NCBI RefSeq assembly: GCF_000802235.1
Contig: NZ_JTDL01000098.1
Coordinates: 1 to 64,000 of the forward strand
DNA length: 64,000 nt
Reading direction: 5' to 3'
Source of the DNA: Sinomonas humi
GTDB lineage: Bacteria; Actinomycetota; Actinomycetes; Actinomycetales; Micrococcaceae
The number at the start of each line of letters is the position of its first letter. The first letter of the stretch is position 1. The notes under the pieces are model-generated. The model worked only from the letters and a program-made list of their open reading frames with translations. It did no database searches and was not told where the DNA came from. Shown piece after piece: positions 37,350-44,922 of this stretch. The position numbers were made by a program, and so were the translations under genes.

Positions 37350-38492
37350 TCAGCCTTCGACCAGCATGCGGCCCACGATCAGGCGCATAATCTCGTTGGT
37401 CCCTTCGAGGATCTGGTGAACGCGCAGGTCCCTCGCGATCTTCTCGACCCCGTACTCGTGCAGGTAGCCGTAGCCGCCGTGGAGCTGGATCGCCATGTTG
37501 GCGACCTCGAATCCGGCGTCGGTGGCCACGCGTTTCGCCATCGCGCAGAGCCGTAGAGCGTCCCTGTCGTTGCGGTCGAGGGCGGCGGCGGCCCGGCTGA
37601 GGAGGCTTCGCGCGGCCTCGAGCTTCATCTCCATGTCCGCGAGATCGAACATGAGCGCCTCCTTGTCGGCCAGCCGGCCCCCGAACGCCGTCCGCTCCTT
37701 GAGGTAGGCCACCGTCTTGTCCAAGGCCGCCTGCCCGCCGCCGAGGGAGCACGCTGCGATGTTCAGCCGCCCTCCGTTGAGCCCCTTCATCGCGATGCTG
37801 AAGCCCGATCCTTCCTCGCCCAAGATGTTCGCTGCAGGGACGCGGACGTTCTTGAAGACCACCTGGCTCGTCGGCTGGGCGTTCCAGCCCATTTTCTTCT
37901 CGCTGCGCCCGAAGGAAAGCCCCGGCGCGTCCCCCGGCACCAGGAACGCTGTGATGCCGTGATGGCCTGTATCCGCCGTGCGCGCCATGACGATGTAGAG
38001 CGCCGAAGAACCGGCCCCCGAGATGAACTGCTTGACGCCGTTGAGGACGTAATCGCCGTCGTCCGCCGTCGCCTTGGTGATGAGCGCTGCGGCGTCGGAG
38101 CCCGCCCCGGGTTCGGTGAGGCAGTAGCTGCCGAGCGATTCCATGGAGGCGAGCTTTGGGATCCACTCGGCGCGCTGTGCGTCGGTGCCGAAGGTATCGA
38201 CCATCCAGACAATCATGTTCTGAATCGAAATGTAGGCAGCGATCGTCGGATCTGCCTTGGCCAATTCCTCGAAAATGAGGACGGCGTCGGCCCGCGAAAG
38301 GCCGGATCCCCCATACTCCTCGGCCACATAAATGCCGCCCAACCCCAGCTTGCCTGCTTCGTGGAGCACGTCCACCGGGAAATGCTTGGTCGTATCCCAT
38401 TCCAGTGCGTGCGGGGCGATCTTCTCCGAGGCGAAATCATGGACCATTCCCACGAGATCGCGCTGGTCCTCTGTCAGTTCGAACATCGTCAT
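37350..38492 (-). CDS. Acyl-CoA dehydrogenase (isobutyryl/short-chain acyl-CoA type)
   Basis: 380 aa. FAD-dependent alpha-beta desaturase. The catalytic Glu is in the C-terminal ILEGTNEIMRLIVGR; CLTEPGAGSDAAAL and WITNG-like KQFISGAGSSALYIVMA precede it, with FGRSEKKMGWNAQPTSQVVF between. The sequence is closest in style to isobutyryl-CoA dehydrogenases of valine breakdown, but short-chain acyl-CoA use is possible. Monocistronic on the minus strand, divergent from the DsbA-like gene. Confidence 0.9.
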   Translation of the reverse strand: MTMFELTEDQRDLVGMVHDFASEKIAPHALEWDTTKHFPVDVLHEAGKLGLGGIYVAEEYGGSGLSRADAVLIFEELAKADPTIAAYISIQNMIVWMVDTFGTDAQRAEWIPKLASMESLGSYCLTEPGAGSDAAALITKATADDGDYVLNGVKQFISGAGSSALYIVMARTADTGHHGITAFLVPGDAPGLSFGRSEKKMGWNAQPTSQVVFKNVRVPAANILGEEGSGFSIAMKGLNGGRLNIAACSLGGGQAALDKTVAYLKERTAFGGRLADKEALMFDLADMEMKLEAARSLLSRAAAALDRNDRDALRLCAMAKRVATDAGFEVANMAIQLHGGYGYLHEYGVEKIARDLRVHQILEGTNEIMRLIVGRMLVEG

Positions 38493-38595
38493 CGTCGACT
38501 CCTGCCCTGCGCGCTGCCGTACTGCTGGTGCTGTCAGTCTCGGACACCTTCGCTCTCAAGGGAATAGAGGCCAACGGGCGCGCCTTTGAACAGAA

Positions 38596-39345
38596 GTGAA
38601 CGTTGACATTTGGTCCGATATCGCCTGCCCGTGGTGCTTCATTGGAAAGCGCCGATTCGAGAAGGCTCTCGCTGGGTTCCCGCACAAAGACCAGGTAACG
38701 GTCACCTGGCACAGCTTCCAGCTCGACCCGTCGCTTCCCGAACACTACGACGGTACCGAGCTCGAGTACCTGAGCCAGCGCAAGGGCATGCCCGAGGACC
38801 GCGTCGCGCAGATGTTCGAGCAGGTCACGCAGGTCGCGGCCGGCGAGGGGCTCGCGTACGACTTCAGCACCGTCGTCGTCGCCAATTCCTTCCCCGCGCA
38901 TGAGCTGCTGCACCTCGCCAAGGCACGCGGAACCGAAGGAGCGGCCGACGCCGTCAAGGAGGCCCTGCTCTCGGCCCACTTCGAGCACGGGAAGGACATC
39001 GGGAGCCGCCAAGTGCTCATCGAGGTCGGGACCGCCGCCGGGCTCGCCGAAGCCGACATCACTGCAGCGCTCGACGCCGGCACCTACCGTGACGCCGTCC
39101 GCGCCGACATCCGGGAGGCCCAGGCGCTTGGGATTCAGGGGGTGCCGTTCTTCGTCCTCGACCGCAAGTACGGCGTCTCCGGCGCTCAGCCCGCCGAGCT
39201 GTTTGCTCAGGCGCTCGACACCGCGTGGCGCGAGTCGAACCCGCTGGTGATGGTCAACGCTCCGGCAGATGACAGCGCAGGGCCCGGCGCGGGTAGGGGC
39301 GACGACGAGCTCAACGGCCAAGCCTGCGGCCCCGACGGCTGCTGA
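38596..39345 (+). CDS. FrnE-like DsbA-family oxidoreductase
   Basis: 249 aa from GTG 38596. The active site CPWC lies at residues 11-14 (WSDIACPWCFIGKRRFEKAL), followed by the cis-Pro loop GIQGVPFFVLDRKYGVSGAQ. No signal peptide, so cytoplasmic, as for FrnE proteins. The tail ends with CGPDGC, two further cysteines typical of this subgroup that can trade electrons with the CPWC pair. Likely a cytosolic thiol-disulfide or protein-disulfide enzyme used under oxidative stress. Confidence 0.9.
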   Translation: MNVDIWSDIACPWCFIGKRRFEKALAGFPHKDQVTVTWHSFQLDPSLPEHYDGTELEYLSQRKGMPEDRVAQMFEQVTQVAAGEGLAYDFSTVVVANSFPAHELLHLAKARGTEGAADAVKEALLSAHFEHGKDIGSRQVLIEVGTAAGLAEADITAALDAGTYRDAVRADIREAQALGIQGVPFFVLDRKYGVSGAQPAELFAQALDTAWRESNPLVMVNAPADDSAGPGAGRGDDELNGQACGPDGC

Positions 39346-39354
39346 CCCGAGCCT

Positions 39355-39405
39355 CCCTCGACTGCCTTCCCTCCCTCGACTGCCTTCCCTCCCTCTGCCG
39401 CCGTC
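39355..39405. repeat. 18-bp tandem repeat after the DsbA-like gene stop
   Basis: CCCTCGACTGCCTTCC starts at 39355 and again at 39373, and a shorter CCCTCTGCC copy at 39391: 18-bp period, about 2.7 copies. It begins 10 bp after the stop codon. Confidence 0.65.
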
Positions 39406-39438
39406 CCCCTAGACTTGGTCGTCCTCGGCCGCGTGCGC

Positions 39439-39531
39439 GGATTCCGACCTGGTTTGAAGCCGTTCGCGCCCCCGCTCGGGCGTGTCTGGCCTCGACACGC
39501 CTAGTCGCGGGCTGAAACTTGGTCGGAATCC
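39439..39531. repeat. Nested inverted repeat on the left of the AbiEi-DUF559 gene
   Basis: Outer arms GGATTCCGACC (39439-39449) and GGTCGGAATCC (39521-39531), extending imperfectly inward. Inner arms GGCGTGTC (39479-39486) and GACACGCC (39494-39501). The right half (39479-39531) recurs in changed form at 40459-40509 on the other side of the gene. No coding content. Confidence 0.75.
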
Positions 39532-39601
39532 GAGGGTGGAGTTATCCACATAAGCGCGAGATCGCGGACGACGGCGCGTGGCGGGCCCCGAGGATGGCCT
39601 C

Positions 39602-40453
39602 ATGGGGAATTCTCGGGGCCGGATAAGCCACGTCATGCACTTGTTCCACGGCGTCTGCCGCCTGCGGGACCTGCTCTCGAGGGGAGTCGCCGAGCGCGAG
39701 GTGCGGGCCGCCGTCGTCCGCGGAGAACTTGTCCTGGTCCGCAAAGGCCTCTACGCACTCCCGAAGGCCGACCCTGTGTTCGTCGCGGCCAGGCGCACGC
39801 GCTCACTCCTCACGTGTGCCTCCGCGGCGGGCTTCTACGGCCTCTGGACGCTCACCGCCCAGGGCCGATTCCACCTATTTCGCCAGACTGGCGGGGACCC
39901 GCCTGACGCCGTCATCCACCGGGGCACCTGGGTTCCGCCGGACGCCTACGCGCCCGTGGCGGGCCTGGCCGACGTCGTCCTCCACGCGGTGCGGTGCCTC
40001 CCGGAGCTCGAAGCCCTCCTCATCGCCGAGTCGGCGATGCATCGAGGACTTTCTATGGACTTCATCCGGGAGCGGCTCCCCGGCAACCGGAACGGGCCAG
40101 CGCGGGCCGTGCTCGACCTAGTGGACAGCGGCTCTGAGTCGCCGATCGAAACCCTTGCGAGAGTGCATCTTCGGCGTGCGGGCTTCCGTGTCGACACGCA
40201 GGTGGAGATCGACGGTGTCGGCTGGGTCGACTCCCTCGTAGAGGGGTGGCTGATCCTCGAGCTCGACGGCAAGAGCCACGAGGAGCGCGCTCAACGGGAG
40301 AAGGACAGGCGCCGGGACCGGGCGGCGCAGCTGCGCGGCCACCCGGTCTTCCGGTACGGGTATGCCGACATCGTCCACCGTCCCGAGGTCTTCGTTGCCG
40401 AGGTGGCTCGGATGCTCGGGTTTCCGACCGGGATCGCGGCGAGGATCGGCTGA
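39602..40453 (+). CDS. AbiEi-type antitoxin domain fused to a DUF559/Vsr-like nuclease domain
   Basis: 283 aa from ATG 39602; GTG 39578 or ATG 39635 are alternatives. The N-terminal 60 residues (FHGVCRLRDLLSRGVAEREV, RAAVVRGELVLVRKGLYALP) form the winged HTH of type IV antitoxin AbiEi. A central region follows. The C-terminus (about residues 180-270) has ESPIETLARVHLRRAGFRVD, a WVD strand and LILELDGKSH, the PD-(D/E)xK-like core of DUF559/Vsr endonucleases. No AbiEii toxin gene is adjacent, so it is not a standard toxin-antitoxin pair. Stand-alone AbiEi-DUF559 fusions are common in actinobacteria, with unknown function. Related palindromic blocks flank it, and a strong hairpin follows the stop. 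Confidence 0.85.
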   Translation: MGNSRGRISHVMHLFHGVCRLRDLLSRGVAEREVRAAVVRGELVLVRKGLYALPKADPVFVAARRTRSLLTCASAAGFYGLWTLTAQGRFHLFRQTGGDPPDAVIHRGTWVPPDAYAPVAGLADVVLHAVRCLPELEALLIAESAMHRGLSMDFIRERLPGNRNGPARAVLDLVDSGSESPIETLARVHLRRAGFRVDTQVEIDGVGWVDSLVEGWLILELDGKSHEERAQREKDRRRDRAAQLRGHPVFRYGYADIVHRPEVFVAEVARMLGFPTGIAARIG

Positions 40454-40454
40454 A

Positions 40455-40509
40455 CGGCGGCGTGTCTGCGCGACACGCCGCCGAGAGCCTCTCAAAGGTG
40501 GTCGGAATC
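40455..40509. repeat. Right-flank palindromic block and terminator-like hairpin of the AbiEi-DUF559 gene
   Basis: CGGCGGCGTGTC (40455-40466) and its exact complement (40472-40483) form a 12-bp stem with a 5-nt loop, 1 bp past the stop. GGTCGGAATC (40500-40509) follows after 16 nt. The order GGCGTGTC-loop-GACACGCC-gap-GGTCGGAATC is the same as at 39479-39530. It can serve as a transcription terminator and is also one side of the flanking repeat pair. Confidence 0.75.
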
Positions 40510-40549
40510 GTGAGGCGGCAGGAACGGAGGCCAGCCGGCCCCCGCGGGG

Positions 40550-41518
40550 TCAGAACCCCGCCGGCTCGTGCGGCGTGTAGGCCTCCTCGAGCTCCGCCGC
40601 CTCGGCGTCGTCGAGCTCGATCTCAAGGGCGGCGATGGCATCCTCGAGGTGCGAGCTCGTGGTCGCACCGACGATCGGGGCGGCGACGACGGGGTTGCGC
40701 AGCACCCACGCGAGGGCGACTTGCGCACGCGAGACGCCGCGGCGGTCTGCGACCCGGCCGACGGCATCGACGATCGCCTTGTCGCTCTCGTGGTACAGCG
40801 TGCGGCCGAACTCGTCGGTCTCGGTGCGGTTCGTCGTCGTCCCCCATTCACGGGCGAGGCGCCCACGCGCGAGGGGGCTCCACGGGATTGCCCCGACGCC
40901 CTCGTCCGCGCACAGCGGGTACATCTCGCGCTCTTCTTCGCGATTCAGCAGGTTGTAGTGGTCCTGCATCGAGATGAAGGGGGTCCAACCGTTCGCGCGG
41001 GCAATGTACTGGGCCTTGGAGAACTGCCACGCCCACATCGAAGAGGCCCCGATGTAGCGCGCCTTCCCGGCCTTGACGACGTCGTGCAGCGCCTCGAGCG
41101 TCTCCTCGATGGGCGTGTGCGGGTCCCAGCGGTGGATCTGGTACAGGTCCACATAGTCCGTGCCGAGGCGGCGCAGGCTCGCGTCGATCTCGCTCATGAT
41201 CGCCTTGCGGGACAGGCCGCCGCCGTTGGCCCCCTCGTGCATGCGGCCGTGGACCTTGGTCGCGAGGACGATCCAGTCGCGGTCGGCGAAGTCCCCGAGC
41301 GCGCGGCCCACGATCTCCTCGCTGCTGCCTGCCGAGTAGACGTTGGCTGTATCGAAGAAGTTGATGCCGGCCTCGACCGCCTGCTTGATGAGGGTACGGC
41401 TCTCCTCCTCGGGGAGACTCCAGGGGTGGTTGCCCCGCTGCGGGTCGCCGAAGCTCATGCAGCCGACGGCGAGACGAGAGACTTCGAGGCCGGTGTTGCC
41501 GAGACGCGTGTAATGCAC
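40550..41518 (-). CDS. Aldo/keto reductase
   Basis: 322 aa from GTG 41518 (AGGGAGAA upstream; the frame further 5' is shadow). TIM-barrel AKR features: HYTRLGNTGLEVSRLAVGCM, NFFDTANVYSAGSSEEIVGR (catalytic Asp and Tyr), LATKVHGRMHEG (Lys), YVDLYQIHRWDP (His) and the NADPH site IPWSPLARGRLAREW. C-terminal APIVGATTSSHLEDA. These reduce aldehydes with NADPH; this subgroup resembles YghZ-type or plant-like AKRs. Substrate unknown. Confidence 0.92.
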   Translation of the reverse strand: MHYTRLGNTGLEVSRLAVGCMSFGDPQRGNHPWSLPEEESRTLIKQAVEAGINFFDTANVYSAGSSEEIVGRALGDFADRDWIVLATKVHGRMHEGANGGGLSRKAIMSEIDASLRRLGTDYVDLYQIHRWDPHTPIEETLEALHDVVKAGKARYIGASSMWAWQFSKAQYIARANGWTPFISMQDHYNLLNREEEREMYPLCADEGVGAIPWSPLARGRLAREWGTTTNRTETDEFGRTLYHESDKAIVDAVGRVADRRGVSRAQVALAWVLRNPVVAAPIVGATTSSHLEDAIAALEIELDDAEAAELEEAYTPHEPAGF

Positions 41519-41561
41519 AGTTCTCCCTTGTTCGGAACCGTTGGGTCTTTCTGAACCAGTC

Positions 41562-42656
41562 TTACCACCGGAGGAGCGCGGCCGCCGCCTCGCCGTTCTC
41601 GAGCGCGCCCTTCGGGAACAGGACCGTGTCCGCCTTCGTGAGTACGGCGGCGCGCAGGAGCGCTGCGGATGCGTCCACGTTGCCGAGCACGGGCGCGCCG
41701 AGGGACTCGGACTCGTCGGTGGCGATCCACGGCTCGGCTCCCAGCGCAAGGAGGGTGCGCCCTTCAGCGACCTCCGGCGAGAGGAGCAGCGTGTCGACGC
41801 GTGCCTGCTGGAGCGCTCTGAGGGTCTCGGTCCAGTCACCGGCCGCGACGCTCCCGAGTCCTCCGACGAGCCGCTCGAGTATCTCGTGCTGTCGCCGGGC
41901 AGCGACGCCGGCGACGACGGCGTCGACCTCCTCCTCGAAACGCTCCCGATCCGCGCCTGCGGCTGAGGAGTTCATGTCCACGGTCTGAGCGAGGGCAGCA
42001 GCACGCTCGCTCAGTGCGTCGAGCACCATCTGCCGTGCGCGTTCGTCGCCGGAGATGACGACCAGCTGCACGTCCCCCTCCTCGACGATCCTGTTGATCT
42101 CCGCCGCGACATCGGCACCGTTGCGGCGCCAGATCTCCTCCGTGCGGTGTTGGTACTTCCCTTGCGACCAGCCACCTACGGGCACCTTCCGCAGGTTCTC
42201 GGTCTCGCCCGTCATCTCCTGCTGGTCCAGCGGCCCCCGCGCAGAGGCGCGGTAGCGGCCGATCTTCGCCTCGGCGCGCTCGACCTCGACCACGAGGTAT
42301 TCGAGGTCCGAACCGCGCACCGCGGCGAGCGGCAGCAGATTCGGGATCGCGCCGCATTCGACGACGGGCTGCGTCGGCGCGCCCGGGAGGACTTCGTCCA
42401 CCACAGCTTCGCCGTCGCGGATGAGCACGAAACGCGAGACCGGGCCCGCGGCGCCTTTCGCGGACCAGACCAGCTGGCCCGCGGCTTTCGCATCCTCGGG
42501 ACTCGCACCGGCGTCGGCGAGCTGACGGGCAAGGTTGTCACCCAACACCTCAGTCGCCTCGAGGCTGGTGACGGTTCCGGTACTCACGTTCGCGTGAATG
42601 GTGCACCAGGGGCCATTCTCACGGAGGGCTTCGGCGAAGTCCCTGAGGGCATGCAT
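41562..42656 (-). CDS. baeRF/Rv2629-like protein (archaeo-eukaryotic release-factor-1 fold)
   Basis: 364 aa. The pattern matches actinobacterial Rv2629-type proteins: VSRFVLIRDGEAVVDEVLPG, NLLPLAAVRGSDLEYLVVEV, GGWSQGKYQHRTEEIWRRNG (the WSQ..YQHR box), then QLVVISGDERARQMVLDALS. The family shares the eRF1 middle-domain fold and has been linked to stalled or hibernating ribosomes, but function is not proven. The Mycobacterium homologue Rv2629 belongs to the dormancy (DosR) region. GAGGAGG lies upstream of ATG 42656. No convincing DosR-like box was seen in the upstream 115 bp. Confidence 0.82.
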   Translation of the reverse strand: MHALRDFAEALRENGPWCTIHANVSTGTVTSLEATEVLGDNLARQLADAGASPEDAKAAGQLVWSAKGAAGPVSRFVLIRDGEAVVDEVLPGAPTQPVVECGAIPNLLPLAAVRGSDLEYLVVEVERAEAKIGRYRASARGPLDQQEMTGETENLRKVPVGGWSQGKYQHRTEEIWRRNGADVAAEINRIVEEGDVQLVVISGDERARQMVLDALSERAAALAQTVDMNSSAAGADRERFEEEVDAVVAGVAARRQHEILERLVGGLGSVAAGDWTETLRALQQARVDTLLLSPEVAEGRTLLALGAEPWIATDESESLGAPVLGNVDASAALLRAAVLTKADTVLFPKGALENGEAAAALLRW

Positions 42657-42771
42657 GTGGTTCCTCCTCGACTCGATTCCAACTCGATTCGGTCGGCTCA
42701 GTACGCCCTACCCGCCTCCGGGGATTTCACTCGGGATTTGTGCGGGGAAGGCCGGGAATGTGGCAACAGCG

Positions 42772-42960
42772 TCAGCTGGTGGGTTTTTCGATCGAGAAGT
42801 CCCCGCCCGGGAACACCACGGACTCGTGCCCGTCATCGAAGCGGACCACGTAGGGCGGATCCCCGTTGGTTCCCTTGACTTCGACGATCTCCCCATGCCG
42901 GTCCTTGGAGTCCACCGTCCGGCCGTGGATGATGATGCGGTCTCCCTGCACAGCGTTCAT
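42772..42960 (-). CDS. DUF1918 small protein
   Basis: 62 aa: QGDRIIIHGRTVDSKDRHGE and VVRFDDGHESVVFPGGDF are the DUF1918 core, a small SH3-like beta-barrel found almost only in actinobacteria. Function unknown. AGGAGG eight bases before ATG 42960. Same strand as the baeRF-like gene, 115 bp upstream of it, perhaps one unit. Confidence 0.9.
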   Translation of the reverse strand: MNAVQGDRIIIHGRTVDSKDRHGEIVEVKGTNGDPPYVVRFDDGHESVVFPGGDFSIEKPTS

Positions 42961-43114
42961 CGCGGATCACCTCCTAGCCCCGAGGGTACGTAGCGGCATC
43001 GCCGGACGGAAGGGTCCATGAAGGCCTCTCCCAACCTGCGGGAACCCACCAACGAGGCCGCTTCCGCGGCCGACCCTCTTGCGCACCGTGCCCGCCCACG
43101 GATAGGAGTGGTGG

Positions 43115-43759
43115 ATGGACACCGAGACGACTGAGGGCCCCTCTGAGTTCTGGAACGGCTTCTACAGCGAGCGTGAGCGCGTCTGGAGCGGCAAGCCCAA
43201 CGCCGCGCTCGTGCGGGAGGTCGAGACCGTTGCCCCTGCGCGGGCCCTTGACCTCGGGTGCGGCGAGGGTGCCGACGCGATCTGGCTCGCCGCTCGCGGC
43301 TGGACGGTCACGGCGGTGGATGTCTCCGCCGTCGCGCTCTCCCGCGCGCGGCAGCACGCCGAAGACGCGGGCGTCACGAACCGGGTCCAATGGCTCGAAC
43401 GCGACCTGGGCGAGTGGGAGCCGGAGGGCGAATACGACCTGGTCTCGGCCCAGTTCCTGCACTCGCCGATCGAGCTGCCGCGCGACCGGATCCTTCGCCG
43501 TGCCGCGGCTGCCGTCGCGCCGGGTGGCCTCCTGCTCGTGGTCGGACACACCGCCTTCCCGCCGTGGGGCCGCCACCGCCACGCGGACGAGGCAGAGCTT
43601 CCGACGGCGGAGGAGCTCGCCATGAGCCTCGGGCTGCGGGCTGGCGGGTGGGAGGTCGAGGCCACGACGTCGGAGGGCCGGGAAGTCTCGGGGCCGGAGG
43701 GCCAGACGGCGGTCATGACCGATGCCGTGCTCAGGGCCTGGCGCCTCGCGGCGGACTGA
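43115..43759 (+). CDS. Class I SAM-dependent methyltransferase
   Basis: 214 aa. Motif I ALDLGCGEGADAIWLAARGW, acidic residue at the end of the second strand in VTAVDVSAVALSRARQHAED, and motif III-like LLLVVGHTAFPP. The N-terminal FWNGFYSERERVWSGKPNAA resembles tellurite/thiopurine-type methyltransferases. The substrate is unknown, and detoxification is one possibility. GTG/ATG context at 43115 has a GGAGTGG upstream. Confidence 0.88.
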   Translation: MDTETTEGPSEFWNGFYSERERVWSGKPNAALVREVETVAPARALDLGCGEGADAIWLAARGWTVTAVDVSAVALSRARQHAEDAGVTNRVQWLERDLGEWEPEGEYDLVSAQFLHSPIELPRDRILRRAAAAVAPGGLLLVVGHTAFPPWGRHRHADEAELPTAEELAMSLGLRAGGWEVEATTSEGREVSGPEGQTAVMTDAVLRAWRLAAD

Positions 43760-43825
43760 AGCGCGCGAAACCAGGACTAATCTCGAAAGGGCAGAACTGA
43801 CCCCTTCCTTTCGAGGTGAACAAGC

Positions 43826-44266
43826 GTGACAGTGGCGACAGCGGTGGCGTCGGCAGCGGTATTCGTGTGGCTCGGGATGGTGCTCGCGATCTCGTTCCTC
43901 GAGGCGCCGCTCAAGTTCCGGGCGCCCGGCATCACGATCGAGCTCGGCGTCGGGATCGGCCGCCTCGTGTTCCGCGCGCTCAACACCGCCGAATGCGTCC
44001 TTGCCGCCGTCGTCGTCGTGTGCCTCGTCGCCTTGGGCGGATCGACGCCGGCCGCGGCGGTCGTGCTCATGGCGATTCTCGTCGTCGTGCTCGTGCTCGA
44101 CGTCGCCGTGCTGCGCCCGCGGATGGACCGCCGCTACACGAGCGGAAACGTCAGCGACGCGATGCCGCGCCACAGCCTGCACCTCTGGTACGTGGGGCTT
44201 GAACTCGTCAAGGTCGCCTCGCTCGTCATCCTCGGGATCTCCGCGCTCACCCACCTGCCCGCATGA
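43826..44266 (+). CDS. Four-helix membrane protein of unknown function
   Basis: 146 aa. Helices at about residues 2-25 (VATAVASAAVFVWLGMVLAI), 53-75, 78-96 (AVVLMAILVVVLVLDVAVL) and 122-142. Short charged loop RPRMDRRYTSGNVSDAM between helices 3 and 4. I do not recognise a named family with certainty; similar four-helix proteins occur as DUF4149-like. The ATGA overlap with the kinase gene indicates an operon. Confidence 0.75.
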   Translation: MTVATAVASAAVFVWLGMVLAISFLEAPLKFRAPGITIELGVGIGRLVFRALNTAECVLAAVVVVCLVALGGSTPAAAVVLMAILVVVLVLDVAVLRPRMDRRYTSGNVSDAMPRHSLHLWYVGLELVKVASLVILGISALTHLPA

Positions 44267-44910
44267 CGGCACGCGCCCAGGCGACGACGCTCGCGGACCT
44301 CATCGAGGCCGCCACCCGGCTTGCGTCCGGGAAGCGGCGCACCATCCTCGGCATCACGGGGGCGCCGGGCGCCGGGAAGTCGACGCTCGGCGAAGGGATC
44401 GTCGAGGCGCTCGGCCCGGAGCGGGCGGTGCTCGTGCCCATGGACGGCTTTCACCTCGCCGATGCAGTCTTGGCCGCCCGCGGTCTCCGCGACGTCAAGG
44501 GCGCGATCCACACTTTCGACGACGCCGGCTACGCCGCCCTCCTCGAACGCATCCGCCACCCGCGCCCGGGCGAGATCGTCTACGCCCCGCGCTTCGACCG
44601 GAACCTCGAGGAGCCGATCGCCGGAAGCATCGAGGTGCGCCCCGACGTCCCGCTCGTGGTCACCGAGGGGAACTACCTCCTGGCGGACGACGGCGCGTGG
44701 CCCCGCGTGCGCGCCTGCCTCACCGAGTGCTGGTTCCTCGAGCCCGCGCCAGACGTGCGCCGGGAGCGCCTCATTGCGCGACACGTCGCCTTCGGCAAGA
44801 GCCCTGAGGCCGCGCGGGCGTGGGCCCTCGGCACGGACGAGGCGAATGCCGCGCTCATCGCGGCGACGGCCGAGCGCGCGGACAGGGTGCTGCGGATCGC
44901 GGAGGGGTAG
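44263..44910 (+). CDS. P-loop nucleoside/nucleotide kinase family protein (uridine-kinase-like)
   Basis: 215 aa. Walker A GAPGAGKSTLGEGI at about residues 34-47, PMDGFHLADAVLAARGLRDV, HTFDDAGYAALLERI and VTEGNYLLADDGAWPRVR are family features of the PRK/uridine kinase fold (YggC-like). C-terminal helical lid with LIARHVAFGKSPEAA. Phosphorylates a nucleoside or sugar hydroxyl; the substrate is not assigned. Overlaps the membrane-protein gene by 4 bp. Confidence 0.85.
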   Translation: MTARAQATTLADLIEAATRLASGKRRTILGITGAPGAGKSTLGEGIVEALGPERAVLVPMDGFHLADAVLAARGLRDVKGAIHTFDDAGYAALLERIRHPRPGEIVYAPRFDRNLEEPIAGSIEVRPDVPLVVTEGNYLLADDGAWPRVRACLTECWFLEPAPDVRRERLIARHVAFGKSPEAARAWALGTDEANAALIAATAERADRVLRIAEG

Positions 44911-44922
44911 GCGGCGTTCGCG

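Noticed and set aside
42657-42771. DosR-like box upstream of the Rv2629-like gene
   Set aside because: GGGGATTTCACTCGGG is present but lacks the paired half-site and the GGGnACTT core seen near hsp20.
42974-44272. Minus-strand open frame of 432 codons covering two plus-strand genes
   Set aside because: It is the mirror frame of the methyltransferase and membrane-protein genes. Its translation is charged and low in fold-like features, typical of high-GC shadow frames.
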